Assembly (NCBI GenBank): GCA_004297305.1
Contig: SCTR01000005.1
Coordinates: 124,001-188,000, forward strand
DNA length: 64,000 bases
From: Actinomycetota bacterium
GTDB taxonomy: Bacteria; Actinomycetota; Actinomycetes; S36-B12; FW305-bin1
Reading direction: 5' to 3'
Shown: one piece after another, positions 1 to 9,122 of the stretch
Position numbering within the stretch: the stretch's first letter is position 1
Layout of the letters: each line of letters starts with the position of its first letter
The notes under the pieces: model-generated
Database searches by the model: none
What the model saw: only the letters and a program-made list of their open reading frames with translations
What the model was told of the DNA's origin: nothing
Program-made: the position numbers and the translations under genes

Positions 1-1223
1 CGCTTCACTCCGGCAGGAACCCGGGCGGCGATCGTGCCGAGTTCGCGCGGCGAGGTCAGGACCCGCTTGGCGAGCATCGCGGTCAGCCCGATGCCGTAGT
101 TCTTCATCTGGGTGCGCAGGGCGTCGTAGTCACTGCGGTGGTAGTGCCGGACCATGGCGCGCGGCTCGTAGACCAGTACGCCGCCGCCCAGCAGCACCGT
201 CAGGTAGGCGTCGAGGTCCTCGCCCCCCTTGGCGAGACTGCCGGCACCCAGGGCGACGTCGAACCCGCCCATGGCCACGAGCACGTCACGCCGGAACGCC
301 ATGTTGTTGCCGGAGCCGTAGTAACCGGCGGAGTACGGGAACACCGGGCCGCCGTCACCGGCGGGACCGAGCGCGTCGGTGGGGCCGGTGAGCCGGGGCA
401 GCCGCCATACCAGCCGCTGGTAGCCCCGATCGAAACCGCCGAACTCCTCGAACCACGCCTGCGCCTGGGTCGCAGCCTCGGCCGGCAGGACCAGACCGGT
501 CACGCACGCCACCCGCGGGTCCTCGGCGAACACCGCCGCCACGGTGCGCACCCAGCCGCGGTCGGCGATGGCGTCGTCGTCGGTGTAGGCGACCAGCTCG
601 CCGCGCGCCGCGGCCAATCCGGTGTTGCGGGCCACCGACAATCCGCGACGGGTCTCCGGTACATAGCGCAGCCGGGGGTCGGCCAGTTGCTCGACCAGGG
701 TCCGGGTCGTCGGGTTGTCCGGGGCGTTGTCGACCACGACGACCTCATACGGCTCGTAGTCCTGGGCCAGCAGGGCACGCAGCGAGTCCGGCAGCCGCTT
801 CTCGGTCCCGATCGTGCAGACGACCACGCTGACCAACGGCGCCGGCGTGCCCGGCTCGAGCCGCCGCTGGCACGTGCTCACATCCGATGCCCGGCAGGCC
901 GCCGACAACAGCGCCCAATCTCCCCGGCCGTCGACGGTCGTCCCCTCGACCGGCAGGCCGTCAGCTCGCAGGTGGGCGGCGATCTGCCGGGCGTACGCCG
1001 CGGCGATCCGCTCGGCGAGCAGGTCCGCCGGGTCGCCCGCCGGCAGGTCAGCGACTGTCACGCCGCCCAGCGGCTCGCCGTGCAGCCGGACCAGGACCTG
1101 CAGGTCCCGGGTGCCGTCGGTCGGCAACTCCGGCCACGGTTCGCTGAGCTCGAGGTCGAGACAGTCGATGGGACGGAACGCCGGCGCAGTGCTGCCGGCG
1201 CCGGCCGCCTCGGACGGGGCCAC
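1..1223 (-). CDS. Glycosyltransferase family 2 (3' end outside window)
   Basis: Transfers a sugar from a nucleotide donor to a glycan or lipid acceptor, on the cytoplasmic side of the membrane. At least 407 codons are visible; the C-terminus runs off the left edge. An N-terminal part of about 130 residues, not recognised, precedes a GT-A domain that opens with PLVSVVVCTIG. The donor/metal-binding acidic run YTDDDA and a later GGEDLD are visible. GTG at 1223 was chosen because AGAGGAG lies 8 nt upstream. It points the same way as two further family-2 enzymes, which suggests a polysaccharide or glycolipid locus. Donor and acceptor cannot be told. Confidence 0.85.
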   Translation of the reverse strand, partial: MAPSEAAGAGSTAPAFRPIDCLDLELSEPWPELPTDGTRDLQVLVRLHGEPLGGVTVADLPAGDPADLLAERIAAAYARQIAAHLRADGLPVEGTTVDGRGDWALLSAACRASDVSTCQRRLEPGTPAPLVSVVVCTIGTEKRLPDSLRALLAQDYEPYEVVVVDNAPDNPTTRTLVEQLADPRLRYVPETRRGLSVARNTGLAAARGELVAYTDDDAIADRGWVRTVAAVFAEDPRVACVTGLVLPAEAATQAQAWFEEFGGFDRGYQRLVWRLPRLTGPTDALGPAGDGGPVFPYSAGYYGSGNNMAFRRDVLVAMGGFDVALGAGSLAKGGEDLDAYLTVLLGGGVLVYEPRAMVRHYHRSDYDALRTQMKNYGIGLTAMLAKRVLTSPRELGTIAARVPAGVK

Positions 1224-1536
1224 AGTCGCTCCTCTACTGTCGTCACGCAGTCTGGTCTGGTCACGCGGCTGCGTGCCGCGCTACGGCTGTCGTGCAGCTG
1301 TCGTGTCGCGCACGGTCCGCGCCACGCCGGAATCGAGCGCACGGCCACCGGTCACTCGGCAGAGCCGATCCTGCCACCGGACCGGAGCCGACGCCGGGCA
1401 TGTGTCGCTGGCCTGGACGAACGACGGCCAACGGTGATTCCCGGGTCAGGTCCGGATCGGTGGAACGGCCGGCTGCTGCGCCGTACGGCGGAGGCCGCGG
1501 TTGCCCGCCACTCGACGATGCTCCGAGCTGTGGCCC
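1224..1536. other. Gap between glycosyltransferase genes
   Basis: 313 nt with no convincing gene on either strand; frames open here are shadows of the minus-strand enzymes. It contains the AGAGGAG ribosome-binding site of the gene starting at 1223. No clear terminator or promoter was recognised. Confidence 0.5.
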
Positions 1537-2472
1537 TCAGACCCGGGCGGAGCGGCGCAACGTCGCGCTGGCGTAACCGGTCGCGGTCACCACGAGGCCC
1601 ACCGGGATGGCCGCGGCGCGGGCCAGCCCGGACAGGTCGCCGCGCCGGATCGCGCCGGCGTGGCGCAGCGTCCCGCGTGGCAGCACCTTGGTCGCGTAGC
1701 TGCGTTCGGACGACAGGCCGTCGGTGGCGCCCACGGAAGCCGACAGGATCGCCTTGGACCGGCCCTCGTGGTAGCAGCGGCTGACGAAGTAGCGGAATCG
1801 GCGGCGGGCAGCCGGCACCCGATGCCGGACCACGGCGGTGGTGTCCCGGACCACGGCGGCGGCCGGCATGGCCTGCCGGACGCGGATACAGAGGTCGGTC
1901 TCCTCGCAGCCCACCGGCAGTGCGCCGACCCGGCCGACTGCATCGGAGAACCCGCCCACCGTCTCCAGCGCGGTTCGCCGGATCGCCATGCTGGCGCCGA
2001 TCGGGTTGCGGATCTGCTCGCCGTCCTCCGGCAGCCCGACGTAGTCGCAGCCCACGACCCAGCCGAACTCCGCCGGGAACCAGCGCGGTGCCGAGCCGGT
2101 CTCCCATTCCGCCTCGACCGCTCCCCCGACGGCCACGACATCGGGATCGGCGAACCGGACCCGGAACGCCTCCAGCCAGCCCGCTTCGGGTACGGCGTCG
2201 TCATCGAGGAAGACGACGACGTCGCCCCTCGACTGCGCCACACCGGTATTGCGTCCGCCGGACAGCCCCCGCGTCTGTTCGTTGGGCACGATCCGGGTCG
2301 CCGGCAACTCCGCCTGGGCACGGGCCAGCAGGTCGTCGTTGTGGTCGATGACCACGACCAACTCGTCCGCTGGCCCCAGCTGCTTGGCCACCGCCGCCGC
2401 CGCGTCGGACAGGTCCGCCCAACGACGATCGGTATAGGCACAGACCACGACCGAGACGGTCGGCTGGGTCAT
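1537..2472 (-). CDS. Glycosyltransferase family 2
   Basis: 311-aa GT-A fold enzyme. The N-terminus PTVSVVVCAY is the usual first strand, LSGGRNTG is the family-2 nucleotide-binding loop, and VVFLDDDAVP carries the metal-binding acidic residues. GCEETDL supplies the probable catalytic acidic pair. The ATG at 2472 overlaps the TGA of the upstream gene as ATGA, so the two are translationally coupled. The C-terminal 50 residues are basic and may touch the membrane. It resembles the partial enzyme at the left edge, so the pair may extend one glycan. Specificity unknown. Confidence 0.88.
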   Translation of the reverse strand: MTQPTVSVVVCAYTDRRWADLSDAAAAVAKQLGPADELVVVIDHNDDLLARAQAELPATRIVPNEQTRGLSGGRNTGVAQSRGDVVVFLDDDAVPEAGWLEAFRVRFADPDVVAVGGAVEAEWETGSAPRWFPAEFGWVVGCDYVGLPEDGEQIRNPIGASMAIRRTALETVGGFSDAVGRVGALPVGCEETDLCIRVRQAMPAAAVVRDTTAVVRHRVPAARRRFRYFVSRCYHEGRSKAILSASVGATDGLSSERSYATKVLPRGTLRHAGAIRRGDLSGLARAAAIPVGLVVTATGYASATLRRSARV

Positions 2473-3332
2473 CCGGCGAGCTCCTCCAACGGCTGAAGCC
2501 GCAGCGTAGCGCCATCGGTGAGGTCGATGACCTGTGCCGGAGCGGGTGCCGGGGTGAGGACCGGACGGGCAGCGGTACGACGGGCCCGGCGCTTCTCGGA
2601 CAGGATCGTGCGCAGCACGCGCAGTCCGTCGCTGACGGCGTTGAGGTTGCTCTCGCCGTGCACCCGGAGCCGCTCGACGCTCGGCACCTCGCTGATCGTG
2701 AGGCCGGCCGCGGCGACGCGGCAGTTGATCAGGGTCTCGATCTCGAAACCGTCGCCCCACAGCATCTCTCCCGCGGCCGCCGGCACGTCGGTGGCCGGCA
2801 GGTCCAGGACTGGGATGATGTCGGCCCAGAAAGCGTTGTAGCCGTAGCACAGATCGCTGTACCGGGTACGGAAGAGCACGTTGGTCGTCGTGTTCAGCCC
2901 GTAGTTGCCCAGCCGGCGCAGCACCGTGATGTCCTCGCTGCCGCCGCCGTCGCAGAACCGGCTGCCCTTGGCGAAGTCCGCGCCGCAGACCAGGGCATCG
3001 ACGTACCGCTTGATCTCGGCCGGATCGGCCGAGCCGTCGGCGTCGAACATGACCACGATGTCGCCGGTGACCGCGGCGAAGCCGCACGCCAACGCGTTGC
3101 CCTTGCCCTTGCGGGTCTGCTGCACCACCTTGATGGACGGCATCACCCGCTGCGCGGTCGCGATCGTGTCGTCGGTGGAGTGCCCGTCGACGAGGATCAC
3201 CTCGTGGACATCGGGCAGCTCGGGGAGCACGAGCTCGAGGTTGCGCGCCTCGTTGCGCGCAGGCACCACGACGCTGACGCGCGGCGCGTGGACATTGCGA
3301 AGACCGGACGCCTTCCAAACCTTGCGTGACAC
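2469..3332 (-). CDS. Glycosyltransferase family 2, polyprenyl-phosphate type
   Basis: 287-aa enzyme resembling dolichol/polyprenyl-phosphate sugar synthases: VVVPARNEARNL at the N-terminus, VILVDGHSTDDT, then VMFDADGSADP with the metal-binding acidic residues. Such enzymes load a sugar onto a lipid phosphate or make a related linkage. No C-terminal membrane segments are seen, so it is the short soluble form. GTG at 3332 is preceded by a run of five G at a suitable distance; a longer frame from 3401 adds 23 residues without family similarity. First gene of a coupled pair with the next glycosyltransferase. Confidence 0.85.
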   Translation of the reverse strand: MSRKVWKASGLRNVHAPRVSVVVPARNEARNLELVLPELPDVHEVILVDGHSTDDTIATAQRVMPSIKVVQQTRKGKGNALACGFAAVTGDIVVMFDADGSADPAEIKRYVDALVCGADFAKGSRFCDGGGSEDITVLRRLGNYGLNTTTNVLFRTRYSDLCYGYNAFWADIIPVLDLPATDVPAAAGEMLWGDGFEIETLINCRVAAAGLTISEVPSVERLRVHGESNLNAVSDGLRVLRTILSEKRRARRTAARPVLTPAPAPAQVIDLTDGATLRLQPLEELAG

Positions 3333-3747
3333 GACGAACCCCCAAACATTGTCGGATCTCTGGGATCCACCCCTCGGAGGCCGCTCATGTCCGCCCCTCA
3401 ACGGACATTGGCTGCCGCCCCGAACCGGCCTGCCCGACCGCTAGGAACACTAGGGCATTTGCCGTTACCCCTGCGTAAAACGCGAGGGCCTCGGGGTCGT
3501 CCGAACGGGTGAAAAGCCACCACAGCGGGTGAGCGCCACGCCGGTACGCGGCCGAGTGTTGACAGAAGGTGACCGGCAGGCCGCGTTGTCGTTGCGCCGT
3601 ACGGGTGACGGGCGTCACCTCGGTAACCAGCGCGGAACGAGGGCGTGGCGAAACGGCGAAATCGACTGCGCTGGAAGGGAGTTAGCCGTTCGGTGCTATC
3701 GCGGGGGCCGAACAGCCGCGGCGATCAGCCGTTCGGAGGAGGTACGG
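3333..3747. promoter_or_regulatory. Upstream region with two inverted repeats
   Basis: 415 nt between the acyltransferase stop and the start of the glycosyltransferase pair. A perfect 7-bp inverted repeat (ATGTCCG, 8-nt loop, CGGACAT) lies at 3387-3408, about 55 nt before the GTG start and likely in the mRNA leader. A second perfect repeat, GGTGAC-GGGC-GTCACC, lies at 3604-3619 and has the form of a repressor operator. No protein frame here is convincing. That these sites regulate the operon is inference from position. Confidence 0.4.
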
Positions 3748-5037
3748 CTAGGCCGTACGTCGGACGGCAGCCGCCTCGAGCAACTCGGCCGGCTGCTGCA
3801 CCACACGCGATAGTGCTTGGGCAACAAGGGATCGCTGAAATGTGGACTCGTGGAACGACATCGTGACGTGGAAGTTGGCGCCGTCCTCATGGACCGCGAC
3901 CATCATCGCTTCCGGCGCCGGGGCCTCGCCGGCGACCAGCCACCACCGGTCCGACTCCGGCGCCGACCACGGCACCGCCGGCCAGGCACGGACGCGGCCC
4001 ATCGAATTCAGGGAGAGTTCCGGCGCGGCCGGAACCGGGACCCGATCGACGATCCCGGCTTGCGGACGCAGCCGGCTCACTATCGGACGCAGCCGCCATT
4101 TGACCGCATCGATGGCGATCCACTCCGCGGCAGCCAGCAGCGGCAGCCCGGACTCCCCTTCGGCCTGCAGATCCTGCTGCACCGCGGCCGGATCGGTGAG
4201 ATCGGTGAAGCGCCGGCCCGAGGCGGACACCATGTTGCCGTCGACCCGGACCCGCTGGCCGACGTAGCGGCGCAGGTCGAACAGGCTGCCGGCCCGGTCC
4301 CAGGCCGGGGCCAGCCCGACCTCGACGAGCGCCTGGCACACCGCCACGTACAGCAGGGACGTGATCGACACGCCGGAAGCATGATCACGCCGCCACGCCT
4401 TCATCGCCCGCAGCGCCGGCGCCTGACCGGAGACGGTCTCCACCGCGTACGACGGCTGCCACGGCTGGGACGGCCGCCGTGGCGCGGCGGGCCGGTTACG
4501 GGTGGCACGAACGGCCTGGATACGACGCAAGTCCCGGCCGAAGGTCCGGGTCAGCGCCGTCCGCATCGGCTGCGGCTCGCTGGGTTCGAGCAGTGCGCTG
4601 GGCGTCCCGTCGGTCGCGGTCGCGTCCAGGATCGCGCCGAAGATGTCGTACGCGGCACGGACGTCGCCGAGCGAGTGAGCGATCCGGAAACCGAGGATGC
4701 CGTCGGCCAGCGCGATCCGGAAAGGCACGTCGTCCAGGGGTGCGCGCATCAGGTCCTCGGCGGCGCCGGCAGGTGACGCGGTATCCAACCGGACCACCAT
4801 CGCCGCCAGGTGCGCGCTGCGCCGAGCCGGCGGAACCGGCACCCACCGGCCCCGATCGCGGTCCAACCGGCAAACGAGCGGATGGTCCGGGTCGGCCGCC
4901 ATGAGTGCGGCCAGCGCGGCACGGTAGGACGCGGGTTCGGTCGCGGTGACCGGGCCGACCAGCGACACCCATTGGAAGTCACGCCAGACCCAGTCACGCG
5001 CCGCGACGGCACGAGACGGGTGCGGGTGGCGCGGCAT
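3748..5037 (-). CDS. Condensation-like acyltransferase, stand-alone
   Basis: 429 aa, the size of the condensation-domain/PapA/wax-ester-synthase superfamily. The catalytic HxxxD is present as HSLGD at residues 121-125, although the first His of the usual HHxxxDG is Ala and the final Gly is Val. The C-terminal part (NFHVTMSFHESTFQRS) matches the closing strand-helix of these CoA- or carrier-dependent acyltransferases. No adenylation or carrier domain adjoins it. Next to three glycosyltransferases it may acylate a glycolipid or polysaccharide, as Pap enzymes do in mycobacteria; this is inference from context. Confidence 0.65.
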   Translation of the reverse strand: MPRHPHPSRAVAARDWVWRDFQWVSLVGPVTATEPASYRAALAALMAADPDHPLVCRLDRDRGRWVPVPPARRSAHLAAMVVRLDTASPAGAAEDLMRAPLDDVPFRIALADGILGFRIAHSLGDVRAAYDIFGAILDATATDGTPSALLEPSEPQPMRTALTRTFGRDLRRIQAVRATRNRPAAPRRPSQPWQPSYAVETVSGQAPALRAMKAWRRDHASGVSITSLLYVAVCQALVEVGLAPAWDRAGSLFDLRRYVGQRVRVDGNMVSASGRRFTDLTDPAAVQQDLQAEGESGLPLLAAAEWIAIDAVKWRLRPIVSRLRPQAGIVDRVPVPAAPELSLNSMGRVRAWPAVPWSAPESDRWWLVAGEAPAPEAMMVAVHEDGANFHVTMSFHESTFQRSLVAQALSRVVQQPAELLEAAAVRRTA

Positions 5038-5154
5038 CGCCGTATTTTAAGCACGCACCACCATCGCCGCCCGGGCTGAAGGCGAACCGCACCAGCCGGT
5101 GTCGCCGGCGCCGGAGCAGGGGCTTCCGGACGGCCGGCTCCAGGATAGCTAGCG

Positions 5155-6099
5155 TCAGAACAGGGCGTTGGCCAACGCCACTCGGGTCGGGGCGACCGCC
5201 GGGTGCTCGGATCCCACGACCTCGAACAGCTCCAGCAGTCGCGCCCGCAGCGCGTCTCGGTCCTCGCCACTGGACCGACGTACCGCAGCCACCAACAGGT
5301 CGAAGGCCTCGGCCACGCTGCCGGATGCGAGCAGTGCGTCTGCGGCGGACAGCTGCGCCGTGAGGTCCGCCGGCGCGGCCAGCGCGGCGTCACGGGCTTG
5401 CTGCGGGTCGAGTCCCTCCGCGCGCCGCAGCACGCCGACCAACGCGCGACCGGACTGCGCGGTCTTGTCGCGCGGGTCGGCGGCCAGCATCGCGGCGTAC
5501 GCCGCATCGGCAGCATCCCAGTCGCCCCGGTCCACCGCGTCGAACGCGGCCTCCAGCAGCGGGTCGGCCGGCGGCTCCACCTCCGCGGTGGCCGCCGGCG
5601 GCGTACCGCCGGCGGCCGCACTCGCCACGACACCGTTCTGTTCGGCCACCCGCAGCAGTTCATCCAGGTAGGCGCGGACCTGCGGCTCGGGCAGTGCGCC
5701 CTGGAAGAGCGGGATCGGCTGTCCCTTCAGTACGGCGAACACGCTCGGGATCGACTGGACCTTGAAGGCCGCGGCGATACCGGGCTCGGCGTCGACGTCC
5801 ACCTTGGCCAGCACGAAGCCGCCCGCGTACTGCTCGGCGAGCCGTTCCAGCACCGGCGACAGCGCCGTACAGGGGCCGCACCAGGTCGCCCAGAGGTCGA
5901 TGACCACCGGCGCCAGGAACGAGCGGTCGATCACCTCGGCCTGGAAGGTGGCCTCGGTGACGTCGAGAACGACTCCGGCGCCGGCTGCCGGATCCGCGGC
6001 GGCGGTCCTGGCCCTCGCAGCTGCTTGTTCCTGCGCCTGCCGCGCGGCGGCCATGGCACCGAGGTCGACGGCGCCTCGCATCGAGAACTGGTTGCTCAC
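5155..6099 (-). CDS. ybbN: Thioredoxin-TPR co-chaperone YbbN/CnoX
   Basis: 314 aa. Residues 44-150 form a thioredoxin domain with the full redox motif WCGPC at 73-77 (E. coli CnoX has SxxC). Residues 180-310 are alpha-helical repeats of the YbbN tetratricopeptide type. The family protects unfolded proteins from oxidation and hands them to GroEL or DnaK. The keeping of both Cys suggests it may also be an oxidoreductase, as reported for some bacterial relatives. ATG at 6099 was chosen as the first in frame. Transcribed divergently from the sulfate operon. Confidence 0.9.
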   Translation of the reverse strand: MSNQFSMRGAVDLGAMAAARQAQEQAAARARTAAADPAAGAGVVLDVTEATFQAEVIDRSFLAPVVIDLWATWCGPCTALSPVLERLAEQYAGGFVLAKVDVDAEPGIAAAFKVQSIPSVFAVLKGQPIPLFQGALPEPQVRAYLDELLRVAEQNGVVASAAAGGTPPAATAEVEPPADPLLEAAFDAVDRGDWDAADAAYAAMLAADPRDKTAQSGRALVGVLRRAEGLDPQQARDAALAAPADLTAQLSAADALLASGSVAEAFDLLVAAVRRSSGEDRDALRARLLELFEVVGSEHPAVAPTRVALANALF

Positions 6100-6181
6100 C
6101 CGGCCATCCTCCCCGATGGCCGCCGGTCAGCACAGAACCGGGACCCGCCGTCCCGGGCGACCTGCCGCCACATCGTGGATT

Positions 6182-6210
6182 TTGCGTAGAGACCACGTTC
6201 TCGCTATTGT
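6182..6210 (+). promoter_or_regulatory. Likely sigma-70-type promoter of the sulfate operon
   Basis: TTGCGT at 6182-6187 and TATTGT at 6205-6210 are separated by 17 nt, close to the housekeeping consensus. A transcript would begin near 6217, leaving a leader of about 35 nt before the ATG at 6253. No sulfur-responsive riboswitch was recognised in this short leader. Confidence 0.5.
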
Positions 6211-6252
6211 CCACTGACCTTGTCTACAACATGTCGATCTGGAGGCGCCCCG

Positions 6253-7278
6253 ATGTCCCGACGAAAGCTCATCCGTTTGGCCGGCGTTGCAGCCGCGGCA
6301 TCCGCCGTGCTCGCCGTCGCCGCCTGCGGCTCGTCCGGGAGCACCGGTGCCACGCCGACCCAGTTGTCGCTGGTCGGGTTCGCCGTCCCGAAGGCCGGCA
6401 ACGACGCAGTCCGGGCGCTGTGGGGCAAGACGCCTGACGGTGCCGGAGTCACCTGGACCACGTCGTACGGCGCCTCCGGCGACCAGAGCCGCGCGGTCGC
6501 CGCCGGCCTCAAGGCCGACCTGGTCCACTTCTCGATCACGCCAGACGTGACCCGGCTGGTCGACGCCAAGCTCGTGGCCGACACCTGGGACGACGGGCCC
6601 ACCAAGGGGATCCTCACCGACTCGGTGGTCGTGCTAGTCGTGCGCAAAGGCAATCCCAAGAACATCAAGGGCTGGGACGACATCGTCAAGCCCGGCGTCG
6701 GCATCGTCACCCCCAACCCGGGCTCGTCGGGCGCCGCGCGGTGGAACATCCTGGCCGCCTGGGGTCACGTGACCGCCAACGGCGGGAGCGAGGCCGATGC
6801 GACGGCGTTCCTGACCAAGTTCTTCCAGAACACCGTGGCGCTGCCCGGCAGCGGTCGCGACGCGACCACCGCGTTCCAGGGCGGCACCGGTGACGTGCTC
6901 ATCTCGTACGAGAATGAGGCGATCCTGGCGCGCCAGAACAACGCCGACTTCGACTACATCATCCCGGACACCACGTTGCTCATCGAGAACCCCGCCGCCG
7001 TCACCGTCGGCAGCAACCCGAAGGCGGCGACCTTCCTGACCTACGCGCTCAGCAAGGACGGGCAGACTGCCTACGCCGAGAAGGGCTTCCGCCCGCTGGA
7101 CAAGAGCGTGTCGGTCACCGTGACCGGAGCCAACGACCCGGCCAACCCGTTCCCGGCGCCCAAGAAGCTGCTCACCATCGACACCGACTTCCAGGGTTGG
7201 TCCGCGGTCAGCAAGAAGTACTTCGACACCACCAACGGCATCATCACCAAGATCCAGCAGCAGACCGGCAAGTCGTGA
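6253..7278 (+). CDS. Sulfate-binding lipoprotein of ABC importer
   Basis: 341 aa. Basic N-terminus, hydrophobic stretch and lipobox LAVAAC with Cys25 show a secreted lipoprotein. The mature part is the Sbp/CysP fold: LSLVGFAVPK, the DLVHFSIT region, TPNPGSSGAARW (anion-binding Ser/Gly/Arg loop) and a late ENEA. It captures sulfate (or thiosulfate) and delivers it to the CysTW channel. ATG at 6253 is preceded by GGAGG; an upstream in-frame ATG at 6220 would put 11 residues before the signal peptide and is less likely. First gene of a tightly overlapped operon. Confidence 0.93.
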   Translation: MSRRKLIRLAGVAAAASAVLAVAACGSSGSTGATPTQLSLVGFAVPKAGNDAVRALWGKTPDGAGVTWTTSYGASGDQSRAVAAGLKADLVHFSITPDVTRLVDAKLVADTWDDGPTKGILTDSVVVLVVRKGNPKNIKGWDDIVKPGVGIVTPNPGSSGAARWNILAAWGHVTANGGSEADATAFLTKFFQNTVALPGSGRDATTAFQGGTGDVLISYENEAILARQNNADFDYIIPDTTLLIENPAAVTVGSNPKAATFLTYALSKDGQTAYAEKGFRPLDKSVSVTVTGANDPANPFPAPKKLLTIDTDFQGWSAVSKKYFDTTNGIITKIQQQTGKS

Positions 7279-8126
7279 CGACCCAGACGGCTGCACCTCG
7301 TGCCGGCCGGAAGGTGCCTCGGCACCATCCGGCCGGCACGGTCGGCTTGTCGCTGCCGTCCCGTGTCGGCCTCGGCGTCGCGCTGATCTGGTTCAGCATC
7401 CTCGCGCTGATCCCGCTGGCCGCCGTGCTGGTACAGACCTCCAAGGGCGGCTGGGAGCAGTTCTGGGCGACGCTGAGCAACCCGCAGACACTCTCGGCGT
7501 TGCAGTTGACCATTGCGGAGGCCGGCCTGGTCACCGTGATCAACATCGTGATCGGCCCACTGATCGCGTGGGTCCTGGTCCGCGATCATTTCTTCGGCAA
7601 GCGAGCGCTGGAAGTCCTCATCGACATCCCGTTCGCCCTGCCGACCATCGTCGCGGGACTGGTGCTGCTGTCGTTGTACGGCCCGCAGAGCCCGATCGGC
7701 GTCAACGTCGCCAACACCCGCGCGGCGGTCTTCCTCGCCTTCCTCTTCGTCACGCTGCCGTTCATCGTGCGCACCGTGCAGCCGGTCCTGGCCGAACTGG
7801 ACCCCGAGGTCGAGCAGGCGGCTGCGTCGTTGGGCGCCAACCGGTTCACCACGTTCCGCCGGATCATCCTGCCGGCGCTCGTTCCCGCGATCGCCGCCGG
7901 TGCCGCGCTGTCGTTTGCCCGCGGCGTGAGCGAATACGGCTCGCTGGTCCTGCTGTCGGGCAACCTCCCGATGCGTACCGAGGTCGGCTCGGTCCGCATC
8001 CTCACGTACCTGGAGAACGGCGACACCGCCTCGGCGGCCGCCGTGGCGACGGTGCTGCTGGCGGTGTCGCTGCTGGTCATCGTGGTGCTCGACGTGATCC
8101 AACGAAGGGTGGCCAAGCGTGGCTGA
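7275..8126 (+). CDS. cysT: Sulfate ABC transporter permease CysT
   Basis: 283 aa with about six membrane helices, ending in a short basic tail. The cytoplasmic EAA loop (EQAAASLGANRFTTFRRI) that docks on the ATPase is present at mid-protein. The GTG start at 7275 overlaps the stop of the lipoprotein gene as GTGA. Pairs with CysW to form the channel. Length matches the family (about 275-285 aa). Confidence 0.94.
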   Translation: MTTQTAAPRAGRKVPRHHPAGTVGLSLPSRVGLGVALIWFSILALIPLAAVLVQTSKGGWEQFWATLSNPQTLSALQLTIAEAGLVTVINIVIGPLIAWVLVRDHFFGKRALEVLIDIPFALPTIVAGLVLLSLYGPQSPIGVNVANTRAAVFLAFLFVTLPFIVRTVQPVLAELDPEVEQAAASLGANRFTTFRRIILPALVPAIAAGAALSFARGVSEYGSLVLLSGNLPMRTEVGSVRILTYLENGDTASAAAVATVLLAVSLLVIVVLDVIQRRVAKRG

Positions 8127-8997
8127 CACCATCGCCGCGCCCCGGCCGCAGGCCGATCGCCCGGCCCGGCGTACGGCGCGCACCCGCCGCCGCAGGGGAC
8201 CGTTGGCCTACCTGTTGCGGGCGATCGTGATCGTCTATCTGGTCATGCTCGTGGGCTGGCCGGTGCTCATGATCGTGCAACACACCTTCGCGACCGGCCT
8301 CGCGCCAGTGTGGGAGGCGTTGACCGACCCGACCGTGCTGTTCGCCTTGCGGCTCACCGTGTTCGTCTCGCTGGCGGCCGTCGCGCTGAACACCGTCTTC
8401 GGCGTCGGCATCTCGATCCTGTTGGTGCGCTACGACTTCCGTGGCAAGCGGACGCTGAGCGCCCTGCTCGACCTGCCGCTGTCGGTCTCGCCGATCGTCG
8501 TGGGGCTGTCGCTGATCCTCGTCTACGGCGGCCGGGACGGCTGGTTCGGTCCTGCGCTGGAAAGCGCTGGCTTCCAGGTCATCTTCGCCATCCCCGGCAT
8601 GATCCTGGCCACCGCGTTCGTCTCGCTGCCGTTGGTCATCCGGGAAGTCGTACCGATCCTGCAGGAGATCGGCACCGAGCAGGAGCAGGCTGCGACCAGC
8701 CTCGGCGCCAGCGCCGCGCAGACGTTCCGCCGCGTGACGCTGCCGGCGATCAAGTGGGCTGTGGTGTACGGCCTCGTGCTCACCCTCGCCCGCTCGCTGG
8801 GTGAGTTCGGTGCGGTCAAGGTCGTGTCGGGCAACTTCCAGAACCAGACGCAGACGGCGACCTTGCTGGTCGAGGAGAAGTACCAGGACTTCCAGCAGGG
8901 CGCGGCCTACTCCGTCGCCTTCCTGCTCGCGGCGGTGTCCGTCGCGTGCATCATCGTGGTGTCGTTCCTGCGACCGGACACGTCGAGGCAACGATGA
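8119..8997 (+). CDS. cysW: Sulfate ABC transporter permease CysW
   Basis: 292 aa, six predicted membrane helices after a basic N-terminal 30 residues. The EAA loop [20 protein letters not shown] is present. The GTG start overlaps the cysT stop by 8 nt. The TGA is itself overlapped by an ATG (ATGA at 8994-8997) that opens the small frame described next. Confidence 0.94.
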   Translation: MADTIAAPRPQADRPARRTARTRRRRGPLAYLLRAIVIVYLVMLVGWPVLMIVQHTFATGLAPVWEALTDPTVLFALRLTVFVSLAAVALNTVFGVGISILLVRYDFRGKRTLSALLDLPLSVSPIVVGLSLILVYGGRDGWFGPALESAGFQVIFAIPGMILATAFVSLPLVIREVVPILQEIGTEQEQAATSLGASAAQTFRRVTLPAIKWAVVYGLVLTLARSLGEFGAVKVVSGNFQNQTQTATLLVEEKYQDFQQGAAYSVAFLLAAVSVACIIVVSFLRPDTSRQR

Positions 8998-9122
8998 GTG
9001 CCGTACCCGGCGGCAGGACCGGCCACAGCCACACCGACCAGCGCCGTACCGATCAGCCCAGCAGCGACCAGCCCAGCAGCGACCAGCCCCGCACCGGCCA
9101 GCGCGACAAGGAGCAACCATGA
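8994..9122 (+). CDS. 42-aa hydrophilic microprotein between cysW and cysA
   Basis: The ATG overlaps the cysW stop (ATGA, 8994-8997), with GAGG 6 nt upstream. The frame runs 42 codons and its TGA overlaps the cysA ATG (ATGA, 9119-9122). The AAGGAG that serves cysA lies inside it. The product would be strongly hydrophilic and disordered, rich in Gln, Asp, Ser, Arg and Pro, with a repeated DQPSS unit. Codon third positions are mostly G/C, which in this genome is weak evidence. It may be a coupling peptide that carries ribosomes from cysW to cysA, a small regulator, or chance. No family recognised. Confidence 0.5.
   Translation: MSAVPGGRTGHSHTDQRRTDQPSSDQPSSDQPRTGQRDKEQP

Noticed and set aside
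138-1784. 548-codon plus-strand frame across the first glycosyltransferase
   Set aside because: It crosses two minus-strand genes with clear family-2 motifs and has the His/Arg/Gly-rich composition of an antisense frame.
3385-3618. 77-codon minus-strand frame upstream of the glycosyltransferase pair
   Set aside because: No ribosome-binding site, no similarity, and it lies in a region with inverted repeats that looks regulatory.
8801-9118. N-terminal extension of CysA
   Set aside because: The extension is antisense-like basic sequence over cysW and the spacer; a strong AAGGAG precedes the ATG at 9119.
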